From Tepidimonas sp. UBA997 (GTDB taxonomy: Bacteria > Pseudomonadota > Gammaproteobacteria > Burkholderiales > Burkholderiaceae_C), in NCBI GenBank assembly GCA_002291945.1, contig DBAZ01000030.1, positions 1 through 5,478 on the forward strand: 5,478 nt of DNA, read 5' to 3'. Shown here one piece after another: positions 1 to 4,986 of the stretch; positions within the stretch are counted from its first letter, which is position 1, and each line of letters starts with the position of its first letter. A program made the translations under genes and the position numbers. The notes beneath the pieces are model-generated. The model saw only the letters and a list, made by a program, of their open reading frames with translations, did not search any database and was not told the DNA's origin.

Positions 1-483
1 GCCCAGGTGCGGCAGTTGCCGGGCGGCCACCAGTTTCTCGCCGTCGTGCTGCCACGGCCCGGTGCCGCTGCACCAGCCGCTGCCGATCCAGTTGCAGGCA
101 CCCCAGCACCACCACCCTGCCACCTTCGCGTCGTAGTAGTCCGGGTCGGCCTCTAGGCGCTGCAGCAGGCCAAGCGCATTGCGCACCAGCCACGAGTGCC
201 GCGCTATCAGGTCTGCCTCGTTTGTTGGCCAGTCAACGTGCCGCGCAACCTCAGCCGCATTCAGCGACACCGCACGCCAAAAGTTCGCCACGAAACCGTC
301 CGCGTCGTTGATCGTTTCTACTTTTCCTACGTTCGGGCGGCCAAGCAGCATGGCCGCAGAGCCTGCGAACGGCTCCACGTAGTTTTCTGGGTCTCCCAGC
401 GCGGCCCATACCGTCTCGCACGCCAGCGACTTCCCGCCAAAGTACGGAAACGGTGCTGCCAGGGTGCCTGCCAATGATTTCAT
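1..483 (-). CDS. Adenine-specific DNA methyltransferase, D12/Dam class (N-terminal part; continues past the left edge)
   Basis: Predicted to transfer a methyl group from S-adenosylmethionine to N6 of adenine in a short DNA site. The reading frame stays open for 161 codons to position 1, so the C-terminus, including the expected D/N-P-P-Y catalytic motif, is outside the window. Visible family hallmarks are the N-terminal PFPYFGGK (residues 11-18) and YVEPFAGSAAML (35-46), the SAM-binding motif I region of the Dam/DpnM type, followed by the acidic TINDADG (57-63). Residues 124-144 are unusually rich in Trp, Cys and Gly. The ATG at 483 is supported by a strong ribosome binding site, GGAGGAG, 5 nt upstream. 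It is the last visible gene of the leftward early operon, 80 nt after its neighbour. No partner restriction nuclease is visible, so it may be an orphan phage methylase that protects phage DNA or alters regulation; that role is inference. The target site cannot be read from the sequence. Confidence 0.9.
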   Translation of the reverse strand, partial: MKSLAGTLAAPFPYFGGKSLACETVWAALGDPENYVEPFAGSAAMLLGRPNVGKVETINDADGFVANFWRAVSLNAAEVARHVDWPTNEADLIARHSWLVRNALGLLQRLEADPDYYDAKVAGWWCWGACNWIGSGWCSGTGPWQHDGEKLVAARQLPHLG

Positions 484-525
484 CTGTTCTCCTCCAAGAT
501 GTGCTCTAACCGTCAGTCCAGCGGA

Positions 526-547
526 CGTGCCGATAAAGCCCGGCACG
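526..547 (-). other. Stem-loop in the gap before the methyltransferase gene
   Basis: Perfect 7-bp inverted repeat: CGTGCCG at 526-532 and CGGCACG at 541-547, separated by 8 nt. It sits in the only real gap (484-563) of the leftward operon. On the transcribed strand it is not followed by a U-tract, so it is not a standard intrinsic terminator. It could be an RNA processing or stability element, a partial terminator or a protein site. No convincing promoter is seen in this gap. The role is unknown. Confidence 0.4.
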
Positions 548-563
548 CCCCTGAATTCATGCG

Positions 564-884
564 TTAGGCAGCATCGGCACGCTGCTTACGCGCTATCCGC
601 TCCAGCATGCGAGCGGCAATCACGCTGTCATCCAAGTTGTGCAGCGCGAACATGGCGCCGTTGCGCCCCTCGATGCAAATCGCAAACGCTCGCTTGTCTG
701 CCATCGCAGTGCGCAGGGCCGCGCAGACTTCCTCCAGCCCCTGCACCGCGTTGTTCCATCCCTTGTGATGGCCGTCGCGGTAGGCGTGCTTCTCGCGGTC
801 GCTTGTGCCTTCGGCCAGCCACATGCTGCACGTTTCTTCATACGCCACCTGCTCGGGGTGGCTAGGGTCAAATGGTCGGCTCAC
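564..884 (-). CDS. Conserved-looking phage protein of unknown function, 106 aa
   Basis: I do not recognise this protein. It is a soluble, mixed-charge 106-aa product with no signal peptide, membrane segment or obvious catalytic motif. The N-terminal half is rich in charged and aromatic residues (SRPFDPSHPEQVAYEE, then CSMWLAEG around 20-27, then REKHAYRDGHHKGW around 30-43). The C-terminal half is predicted helical, ending RMLERIARKQRADAA. The start is GTG at 884. It is supported by an AAGGAA ribosome binding site 7 nt upstream and by a 4-nt GTGA overlap with the stop of the small frameshifted gene before it, which suggests translational coupling. It lies in the leftward early operon between the recombination genes and the DNA methyltransferase. 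An in-frame ATG further in would remove the conserved-looking N-terminus and has less support. Existence as a gene is well supported; function is unknown. Confidence 0.75.
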   Translation of the reverse strand: MSRPFDPSHPEQVAYEETCSMWLAEGTSDREKHAYRDGHHKGWNNAVQGLEEVCAALRTAMADKRAFAICIEGRNGAMFALHNLDDSVIAARMLERIARKQRADAA

Positions 885-1038
885 AGTAAGGTTCCTTCGC
901 GTTTGTAGGGGTCAAGTGCGTAGGCCAGCGCCGTGCGCAGGTCGCGCACGCTTTCGGCTTCTTCGCCGTCGTCGTCTTCTATCGTTGCCAGCACTGCATC
1001 TTTGCCGCGCCGTCAAACTCAGCGGGTGCAATGCGCAC
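881..1038 (-). pseudogene. Small phage gene split by an apparent -1 frameshift (52 aa if restored)
   Basis: Two abutting frames look like one gene. The first begins at GTG 1038, inside the 3' end of the 363-aa gene (20-nt overlap), and reads VRIAPAEFDGAAK, then MQCWQR and a TAG stop at 981-979. The second, in the -1 frame, reads DAVLATIEDDDGEEAES, continues VRDLRTALAYALDPY, and ends KREGTLL with a TGA at 883-881 that overlaps the next gene's GTG start. Joining them after AAK by one added base, or by a ribosomal -1 shift at the A-AAG run near 1001-1004, gives a continuous acidic-then-helical 52-aa protein that fits the operon's overlap pattern. The ribosome binding site for GTG 1038 is weak (GGGGGAG about 13 nt away). 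The second half could alternatively start at GTG 994 and make 37 aa. Explanations are a true mutation, a sequencing error or recoding; the sequence alone does not decide. No function is recognised. Confidence 0.55.
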
Positions 1039-2110
1039 TGGTTTGCCGCTGCTCCCCCGGCCCCAGCGCCTGCTCGATGGCGGTGCGTAGTGCTTGGCGA
1101 TTAGGCGCATCGTTGCGGCTGTCGCCAAACATCATGGCGTAACGGTCCGCCAACATCATGATGTTGTCGATTTGGCTCATGCGAACATCACCTTCGATGA
1201 TGATGTCGGGGCTAGTGTCGCCCAGCTTGATGCCGGTACCGGAATCAGCGGCCTTTTGCAATGCGGCTTGCGTATGCACTACGGGCGGCGCGTCTGGCGC
1301 TTTGGTTGTGTTAGCGGCTTGCTGCACCGCCTGGGCAGCCTTGGCGGCTGCTTCGGCTTCGCGCAGCTTGCGTGCGGCTTCGGCGTCCTGGTGCGCCTGT
1401 ATGCGAGCCATCATCAGATTGGAGAAGTCCTCGGCGCTCTTGCCGGCCACATGCGCCAGGTCGGGGAACAGGAAGCCCCAGTCGTGCGCCTCGCCCTTGA
1501 GCGACTTGATGTTAAACTCTATTAGGTCGGCCTGCTCGCTGGCGGCGATTTTGGCGCGGGCCAGTTCGGTGTCCACGGCGTCTTGAATGCTGGCCAGGCT
1601 GCGCCTGCCTTTGATGGCCCCGGCAAAGTCCGCCTTGATGCCGCTGATCCGAAGGCCCACGCGCTCGGCCAATTTGGCAGTGTGAGCGTCCAGCTTGCGC
1701 AGGGCGCCCGTCACAATCTGCTCGCGCAGCTCATCCTTGCGCCCCTTGACCAGCTTGCCCAACTCCAGCCGCACCTTACGCGCCTCGGCGCTGATGTCGT
1801 CAATGGCTTTGAACAGTTGGTCGATGCTGGTCGTCTGGGACAGGGCATGCTCTTTGGCGGCCGCCAGCCGCGACTCGACTTCTTCGCACCACTTCACGGA
1901 TTGCTCGGCGTCAGCGAAATCCTGGTCGGTGGCAAGCTGCCGGTTCACGCCACGAATGGCCGCCAGCGCGGTTTCCTTGAACTCAGCCAGATTTGATGCC
2001 GTGACCTTGCCGGTGACTTCGATTCGAAGCGCGGGCAGGGTGTCGGGCGCTTTGCCGGTGGGCTTTTCTGCGGCCACAGTGGCGGTGGTTTCGGGTTTTT
2101 GCGTGGTCAT
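1019..2110 (-). CDS. Coiled-coil phage protein of the recombination module, 363 aa, function unknown
   Basis: This protein follows the annealing-protein gene by 9 nt, with ribosome binding site GAAAGG 5 nt before ATG 2110. Visible architecture: a low-complexity Thr/Ala/Pro/Lys leader (1-27); a short predicted strand segment LRIEVTGKV (28-36); a long helical, highly charged region (about 40-260) with heptad-like stretches such as EEVESRLAAAKEHAL (76-90) and EARKVRLELGKLVKGRKDEL (109-128); an Ala-rich helix (about 240-268); a Pro/Ala linker (270-278); and a small C-terminal segment (about 292-350). There is no Walker A or nuclease motif. Related proteins commonly sit beside exonuclease/annealing pairs in phages, where they are usually called hypothetical or given nonspecific chromosome-segregation labels. 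An accessory role in recombination or single-stranded DNA handling is inferred from position only. Its last 20 nt overlap the start of the small frameshifted gene. The gene call is secure; the role is not. Confidence 0.85.
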   Translation of the reverse strand: MTTQKPETTATVAAEKPTGKAPDTLPALRIEVTGKVTASNLAEFKETALAAIRGVNRQLATDQDFADAEQSVKWCEEVESRLAAAKEHALSQTTSIDQLFKAIDDISAEARKVRLELGKLVKGRKDELREQIVTGALRKLDAHTAKLAERVGLRISGIKADFAGAIKGRRSLASIQDAVDTELARAKIAASEQADLIEFNIKSLKGEAHDWGFLFPDLAHVAGKSAEDFSNLMMARIQAHQDAEAARKLREAEAAAKAAQAVQQAANTTKAPDAPPVVHTQAALQKAADSGTGIKLGDTSPDIIIEGDVRMSQIDNIMMLADRYAMMFGDSRNDAPNRQALRTAIEQALGPGEQRQTSAHCTR

Positions 2111-2119
2111 ATTTGCCTT

Positions 2120-3040
2120 TCAGGGGTGGATAATTGATTGGGACTGGGGGGCGTCGGTAGCAGGTGGCTTTTGCTGCGTCGATGATTCAAGCTGGGCGCG
2201 GGCTTTTGCCTTGACCAAATCCGTGCGCGATGCTGAGGTGTGTGCGGCTGCTGGCGCTTCTCCCTCGGCGGCTTCAAACCAATCCGCTGGGGCGCTCATG
2301 CCGTCACGCAGACTGGCATAAATCTTCTTGAGGCTGACGACCTGGGCGGCTTGGATGGCGTCAAGGCGACGTTGGATGCGCTTCTCGATCTGCTCCTTGG
2401 TGACGCCGAACGGCTCGAATGCGGCCACCATCTTCTGCATGGCCTCCGGCGACGTGTCTGCTTTCGTTCGCATCGTCGTTTCGCACTGAGCGACGGCGGC
2501 CTCGGTAACGTCGCCTGGAATCACGGCCAAGATGCAGGCACGCAAGCGACGAGCGCCTTGGTTCGCTACCAGCTCGTAAACTTCGCGGGGGTCTTCGATC
2601 TTGTAGGCACCTTTGCGCGTGTGCCTGATGTGCGGAACCTGAAAGGTTATCTCGCGTCGGGTGTTCGTTTCAACGTCCCAGGCGTAGGCCTGAACCGTCG
2701 ATTCGCCGTTTGCCTGATCTAGTTCGCGGATGCCGAACTGCATGTTTCCCCATGCTTGTGCCATTGCCTCGGCCAGTCTGATCGACGGGCCTGACACGTC
2801 AGAGCCGCCTTTCGAGTAGGTATAGACGGCGGCGTCGGCCAAGGTTGGCCGTGCGCACGAGTTCAGGATGCGATCCATCGCCGCGATTTGGTCGCGCGGA
2901 TTCATCCGGGCGATCATCATGGCGGCCTGCACTTCGGCAACAGCGCGTTGCTGATCGGTTTGCGCGACTGCGTTCCCGCCTTGTCGCGATTGCGCCGGGA
3001 CGGAGGCCGCGAACGGGTTGGTGGTGATGTCTTTATTCAT
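2120..3040 (-). CDS. Probable phage single-strand annealing protein (RecT/Rad52-like partner of YqaJ exonuclease)
   Basis: This 306-aa protein would bind single-stranded DNA exposed by the exonuclease and pair it with a complementary strand during phage recombination. The case is partly positional: the gene starts 2 nt after the YqaJ exonuclease stop, and an AAGGAG ribosome binding site 5 nt before ATG 3040 lies in the exonuclease gene's end. The sequence has the general feel of annealing proteins: a helical N-terminal part with AVAEVQAAMMIARM (33-46), the core SGPSIRLAEAMAQAWGN (83-99), alternating strand-like segments FGIREL and STVQAYAWDVETN (102-126), then ANQGARRLRACILAVIPGD (159-177) and a helical, basic KEQIEKRIQRRL (215-226). 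The C-terminal 45 residues are low-complexity Ala/Gln/Pro/Ser, likely a disordered tail. I do not see a signature that places it in one named family (RecT, Erf, Redbeta, Sak), so the function is inferred mainly from context and general pattern. Confidence 0.7.
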   Translation of the reverse strand: MNKDITTNPFAASVPAQSRQGGNAVAQTDQQRAVAEVQAAMMIARMNPRDQIAAMDRILNSCARPTLADAAVYTYSKGGSDVSGPSIRLAEAMAQAWGNMQFGIRELDQANGESTVQAYAWDVETNTRREITFQVPHIRHTRKGAYKIEDPREVYELVANQGARRLRACILAVIPGDVTEAAVAQCETTMRTKADTSPEAMQKMVAAFEPFGVTKEQIEKRIQRRLDAIQAAQVVSLKKIYASLRDGMSAPADWFEAAEGEAPAAAHTSASRTDLVKAKARAQLESSTQQKPPATDAPQSQSIIHP

Positions 3041-3042
3041 GC

Positions 3043-3930
3043 TTACTCCTTGGTTGTGCCAAAACGTGCGTCGATGTAGCTGGATGCCTCGACGGTGTAG
3101 GGTTTCTTCTGGATCAACTTGCGCCTGAACACCTTGTTGCCGTCCAGTTTCAGAACAGCGGCGTCGCCCATGAAGGCCAGAAGATGGTTTTTCGCTGCCT
3201 CTGCGACCTTGTCGTATTCGGTCGCACGCTTCGCAGCGTCTTCGGCGACCTTGGCCCAGTGCAGGATCAATTCGTCGGCTTCAATGGCCGCCCCGTTTGT
3301 GCCTGGGTACAGGCGCTTGAACATGGGCAGCGTTGCCGGGTGGCCGAATTCAGGCTCAGGCGGCACTCCTGCCAAGACATGCTTGTGCCAAAAGTCGTGA
3401 GCCGTATCGATGATGATCCCGTCCATTTCTGGATCGCGTTCCATCGGGTAGATGCGAAGGTCATCACCGCCGAAATAGGCCGCCACATCGAATGCCGGGT
3501 AATCAAGTACGAGCATGTAGTGGTGCGGCTGCGGAACGTAGTACTCAGCGACTGCGTCTGGCTGCCCGTCTTTGCCCCACAGATAGCCCATTCGCGGGCT
3601 GACGTTCTTGATTTCTAGCCCTTTGGCGATGCCAACGAAGTCCCGGTCAATGTGGGCGATTAGAAAATCATGCTTCTGGTGGCGCAGCGTCCGATTCACT
3701 CGGCGCAGCTTGCTGCCAGTGCGCTCGGAAACCATCGCAGCGATGACTTGCTCCATCACTCGACCGGCTTTGGTTCTTCTGTTGTCAGGGGTCGGTTCGA
3801 TCTCGCCCCGCTTCTGCAAGTAGAGTTCGAGCTTGGTCGAAAACGGGTTGATCCCGAGTAGGGTTGCGATGTCGCTTCCCCCAAGGCCAGATTGGCGCGC
3901 CTTCAAAAAGGCATCGTTCGGTGCGCTCAT
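3043..3930 (-). CDS. YqaJ-family phage recombination exonuclease
   Basis: Predicted double-strand DNA exonuclease of the PD-(D/E)XK superfamily, acting like lambda Exo or RecE to resect DNA ends and expose single strands for the neighbouring annealing protein. At 295 aa it is typical for the family. Visible motifs in order: GLGGSDIATLLGINPF (15-30), the YqaJ N-terminal signature; a helix with Glu60 (KAGRVMEQ); the metal-binding Asp95 in HIDRDF; the core E-X-K as GLEIKNV (Glu106, Lys108); and VPQPHHYMLVL (132-142), with the Gln and aromatic residues that usually follow the active site. The C-terminal third is helical and basic (VFRRKLIQKKPY, 267-278). The ATG at 3930 shares one base with the previous gene's stop (TGATG) and has a GGAAGGG ribosome binding site, indicating translational coupling. 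All expected active-site residues are present, so it is likely functional. Confidence 0.92.
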   Translation of the reverse strand: MSAPNDAFLKARQSGLGGSDIATLLGINPFSTKLELYLQKRGEIEPTPDNRRTKAGRVMEQVIAAMVSERTGSKLRRVNRTLRHQKHDFLIAHIDRDFVGIAKGLEIKNVSPRMGYLWGKDGQPDAVAEYYVPQPHHYMLVLDYPAFDVAAYFGGDDLRIYPMERDPEMDGIIIDTAHDFWHKHVLAGVPPEPEFGHPATLPMFKRLYPGTNGAAIEADELILHWAKVAEDAAKRATEYDKVAEAAKNHLLAFMGDAAVLKLDGNKVFRRKLIQKKPYTVEASSYIDARFGTTKE

Positions 3931-4313
3931 CAGTAGTCCCTTCCGTAGTCTTCGTCACAGTGGCGGCAGCCGCGCCCACGGCAACGTGGGCAGGCATTCG
4001 CTGCTCGTTCGTTTTGAATTTCGCGCTCTGCCCTGCGTTGGGCTTCGCGCTCCCAATAGGCGCAGACCAATCCGGCGAGCGCCTTTCCTGCCTCTTCGTG
4101 GTTCCCGGCCTTGAGTGCTGTGGCCACGGTCTCGATGTCGATTTCGCAGATCGCCTCGGACAGGTTGTCGGTCTGGAACGGGAAGCAGTCGCCGCCATCA
4201 GCGAGCAGTTCTTCTTGGCGGGCGCCTAAGGCTTCCTGCCAGTGGTCGTCCTCGTCCAGTTGCGCGAGGTATCGGTTCAGGTCAGCGGTGACCGCGCAAG
4301 GGATGCCGTTCAT
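3930..4313 (-). CDS. 127-aa phage protein with C-terminal CX2CX4CX2C zinc-binding motif
   Basis: I do not recognise a named family. The N-terminal 75 residues are acidic and helical (LDEDDHWQEALGARQEELL, 19-37), followed by an Ala-rich helix and a strongly charged helix YWEREAQRRAEREIQNER (86-103). The tail carries four cysteines, CPRCRGRGCRHC (108-119), spaced CX2CX4CX2C and rich in Gly/Arg, like half of a DnaJ-type zinc finger; it would bind one zinc ion. Such small knuckles often mediate nucleic acid or protein contacts. The gene ends one base into the exonuclease start (TGATG), so the two products are probably made together and the protein may help the exonuclease or early DNA metabolism; that is inference. 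I chose ATG 4313 over TTG 4337 because AAGGTGA lies just upstream and the ATG overlaps the preceding 29-aa gene's stop by 4 nt (ATGA). Confidence 0.8.
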   Translation of the reverse strand: MNGIPCAVTADLNRYLAQLDEDDHWQEALGARQEELLADGGDCFPFQTDNLSEAICEIDIETVATALKAGNHEEAGKALAGLVCAYWEREAQRRAEREIQNERAANACPRCRGRGCRHCDEDYGRDY

Positions 4314-4399
4314 AGCGTCACCTTTGCGAGGTTCCAAGCACGGCGGACGGATAGGCCACGGCGTTTCCAGTAAAGGAAATTGGTCAGGAACTTCTTCAC
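4310..4399 (-). CDS. 29-aa basic micro-protein, probably a genuine phage small gene
   Basis: This 29-codon ORF fills the only space between its neighbours and is tied to both: its GTG start (4399) overlaps the previous stop as GTGA and its TGA overlaps the next ATG as ATGA. An AAGGTG ribosome binding site sits 5 nt before the GTG. The product begins MKKFLTNFLYWKRRG and ends AWNLAKVTL. It is a short amphipathic sequence with an aromatic N-terminal half (Phe, Phe, Tyr, Trp) and a basic middle (KRRG, then VRRAW). The sequence is too short for domain calls. Similar tiny YW-(K/R)-RRG...AW-LA ORFs seem familiar from early operons of other phages, but this is recollection, not a search result. Possible roles include membrane or protein association, or simply keeping translation coupled between the flanking genes. 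Confidence 0.65.
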   Translation of the reverse strand: MKKFLTNFLYWKRRGLSVRRAWNLAKVTL

Positions 4400-4860
4400 G
4401 GCCGCACCTTCACGCTGACCTTGCATGGGCGCATGCCTACACGAGCTTGCGCGTCAATCACCGCGTCACAGGTCGATGGAAACAGGCCGTCGTAGGTGGT
4501 CTCGCCGTCCTCGGTCTTGACAGCGACGAGGCACTTGATCAGTCGCGCGGCCTGAGGCCTGTCGTTGTCAGCAGTGCGCGGGGTGAACGGGTACAGCGTC
4601 GATGCGCCCACGTCCTGCACCCATCGGGCCAGCACATCGCGGGCGAAGTGTTGCCGGTCGAAGTCGGCCATGGGTGTGCGCAGCCAGGTCAGGAATCGCA
4701 CGTCACCAGCGCCAGCAGCATCCAGCTCTGTAGTGGTGCGGCCTTGCGCGGCCTGCATGGCCACGCTCACCAGCAGCCCGCGCGGCGGTTCTTGAAGCAG
4801 CCTTGCGGCTGCTTTTTTTATCTGCCGCACGTTAGCGGCAGTGTAGGGGATAGAGTACAT
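4396..4860 (-). CDS. First gene of the leftward early operon, 154-aa protein of unknown function
   Basis: I do not recognise this protein. The frame is open much further upstream, but ATG 4860 is clearly the start: AAGGAG lies 4 nt before it and the inferred leftward promoter sits just upstream, giving a leader of about 20 nt. Residues 1-28 (MYSIPYTAANVRQIKKAAAR...) form a probable basic helix. The middle (40-85) is mixed, with TWLRTPMADFDRQHFARDVL (58-77). The C-terminal part (105-154) alternates strands and turns (RLIKCLVAV, TTYDGLF, CKVSVKV), suggesting a small alpha/beta fold. There is no helix-turn-helix, membrane segment or catalytic motif, so it is not an obvious CI repressor, N antiterminator or CIII. 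First position in an early operon often houses regulators or host-takeover proteins, which is only suggestive. Its stop overlaps the next start by 4 nt. A plus-strand terminator hairpin lies inside its 5' part. Confidence 0.8.
   Translation of the reverse strand: MYSIPYTAANVRQIKKAAARLLQEPPRGLLVSVAMQAAQGRTTTELDAAGAGDVRFLTWLRTPMADFDRQHFARDVLARWVQDVGASTLYPFTPRTADNDRPQAARLIKCLVAVKTEDGETTYDGLFPSTCDAVIDAQARVGMRPCKVSVKVRP
4795..4819 (+). terminator. Intrinsic terminator for rightward transcription, inside a leftward gene
   Basis: Perfect 8-bp stem AAGCAGCC / GGCTGCTT with a TTGC tetraloop at 4795-4814, running into seven T's at 4813-4819. This is the textbook shape of a Rho-independent terminator for plus-strand RNA. 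On the minus strand the same hairpin has no trailing U-tract, so leftward transcription should pass. It lies about 40 bp beyond the start codon of the 154-aa leftward gene, and would stop rightward RNA before it enters the divergent control region. Confidence 0.7.
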
Positions 4861-4885
4861 ACCACTCCTTCTGTTTGGAACGCAT

Positions 4886-4915
4886 ATCTTAGCGCACTTT
4901 ACATGAGGTTGTAAA
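4886..4915 (-). promoter_or_regulatory. Leftward early promoter (sigma70 type, PL-like)
   Basis: On the minus strand, -35 TTTACA (4915-4910, 5/6 to consensus) and -10 TAAGAT (4891-4886, 4/6) are separated by 18 bp. Transcription would start near 4879, giving a roughly 20-nt leader before the AAGGAG site and ATG 4860. An A8/T8 tract at 4924-4931 lies just upstream, where an UP element would sit. The -35 is covered by a perfect palindrome, which suggests repression. Confidence 0.55.
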
Positions 4916-4916
4916 G
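4897..4916. promoter_or_regulatory. Candidate operator over the leftward -35
   Basis: Perfect palindrome with 7-bp arms, CTTTACA-N6-TGTAAAG, 20 bp in all. Its size and symmetry fit a site for a dimeric helix-turn-helix regulator, and one arm is the -35 hexamer of the leftward promoter, so binding would block it. The likely binder is the Cro-like protein or an unseen repressor; that is inference. Confidence 0.55.
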
Positions 4917-4923
4917 CCACCTT

Positions 4924-4933
4924 AAAAAAAATT
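4924..4933. promoter_or_regulatory. AT-rich tract between the divergent promoters
   Basis: Eight consecutive A's followed by TT, in otherwise GC-rich DNA. It is at about -45 to -54 for the leftward promoter, the usual UP-element position, and at about -54 to -63 for the rightward one. It could raise promoter strength or bend the DNA between the two operators. No direct proof is visible. Confidence 0.35.
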
Positions 4934-4947
4934 GAGGCAGCATAAGA

Positions 4948-4970
4948 ACGCTTGACGCCGCAGCAAGCGT
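4948..4970. promoter_or_regulatory. Candidate operator over the rightward -35
   Basis: Perfect 7-bp inverted repeat, ACGCTTG (4948-4954) and CAAGCGT (4964-4970), with a 9-nt spacer. It overlaps the -35 and part of the spacer of the rightward promoter, where a repressor would exclude RNA polymerase. Its half-site is unlike that of the leftward palindrome (CTTTACA), so the two may be read by different proteins. Confidence 0.5.
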
Positions 4971-4979
4971 GTTTAGAAT
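4952..4979 (+). promoter_or_regulatory. Rightward early promoter (sigma70 type, PR-like)
   Basis: -35 TTGACG (4952-4957) and -10 TAGAAT (4974-4979), each 5/6 to consensus, with a 16-bp spacer. Transcription is expected to start at about 4986-4987, which is the A of the ATG at 4987. It therefore appears to drive the cro-like gene as a leaderless mRNA and then the replication gene. Confidence 0.7.
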
Positions 4980-4986
4980 GGTGGCC

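Noticed and set aside
564..908. Plus-strand and alternate minus-strand open frames over the 106-aa gene
   Set aside because: Their translations are Arg/Ala/Pro-rich or Thr/Arg-rich shadows without start signals. The coupled GTG 884 frame is clearly better.
1695..2321. Long plus-strand open frame (208 codons) antisense to the coiled-coil and annealing-protein genes
   Set aside because: It is a GC-rich shadow with Ser/Ala/Arg-rich low-information translation and no ribosome binding site. It spans two well-supported minus-strand genes.
4517..4545. Plus-strand promoter for an antisense RNA, based on a perfect TTGACA
   Set aside because: No acceptable -10 hexamer lies 15-19 bp downstream, so it is kept only as a point to test with the terminator.
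4812..4822. A7 run followed by a hairpin on the minus strand, as a programmed -1 frameshift signal in the 154-aa gene
   Set aside because: The stem abuts the A-run with no spacer, the -1 frame gives a short Arg/Ala-rich peptide with a stop soon after, and the structure is better explained as a plus-strand terminator.
4111..4914. Plus-strand open frame of 267 codons across the first leftward genes
   Set aside because: It crosses three coupled minus-strand genes and the leftward promoter, and its translation resembles no protein family.
4904..4946. Imperfect direct repeat starting TGAGG at 4904 and 4934 as paired operators
   Set aside because: Only five contiguous bases plus scattered matches are shared, which is too weak to separate from chance.
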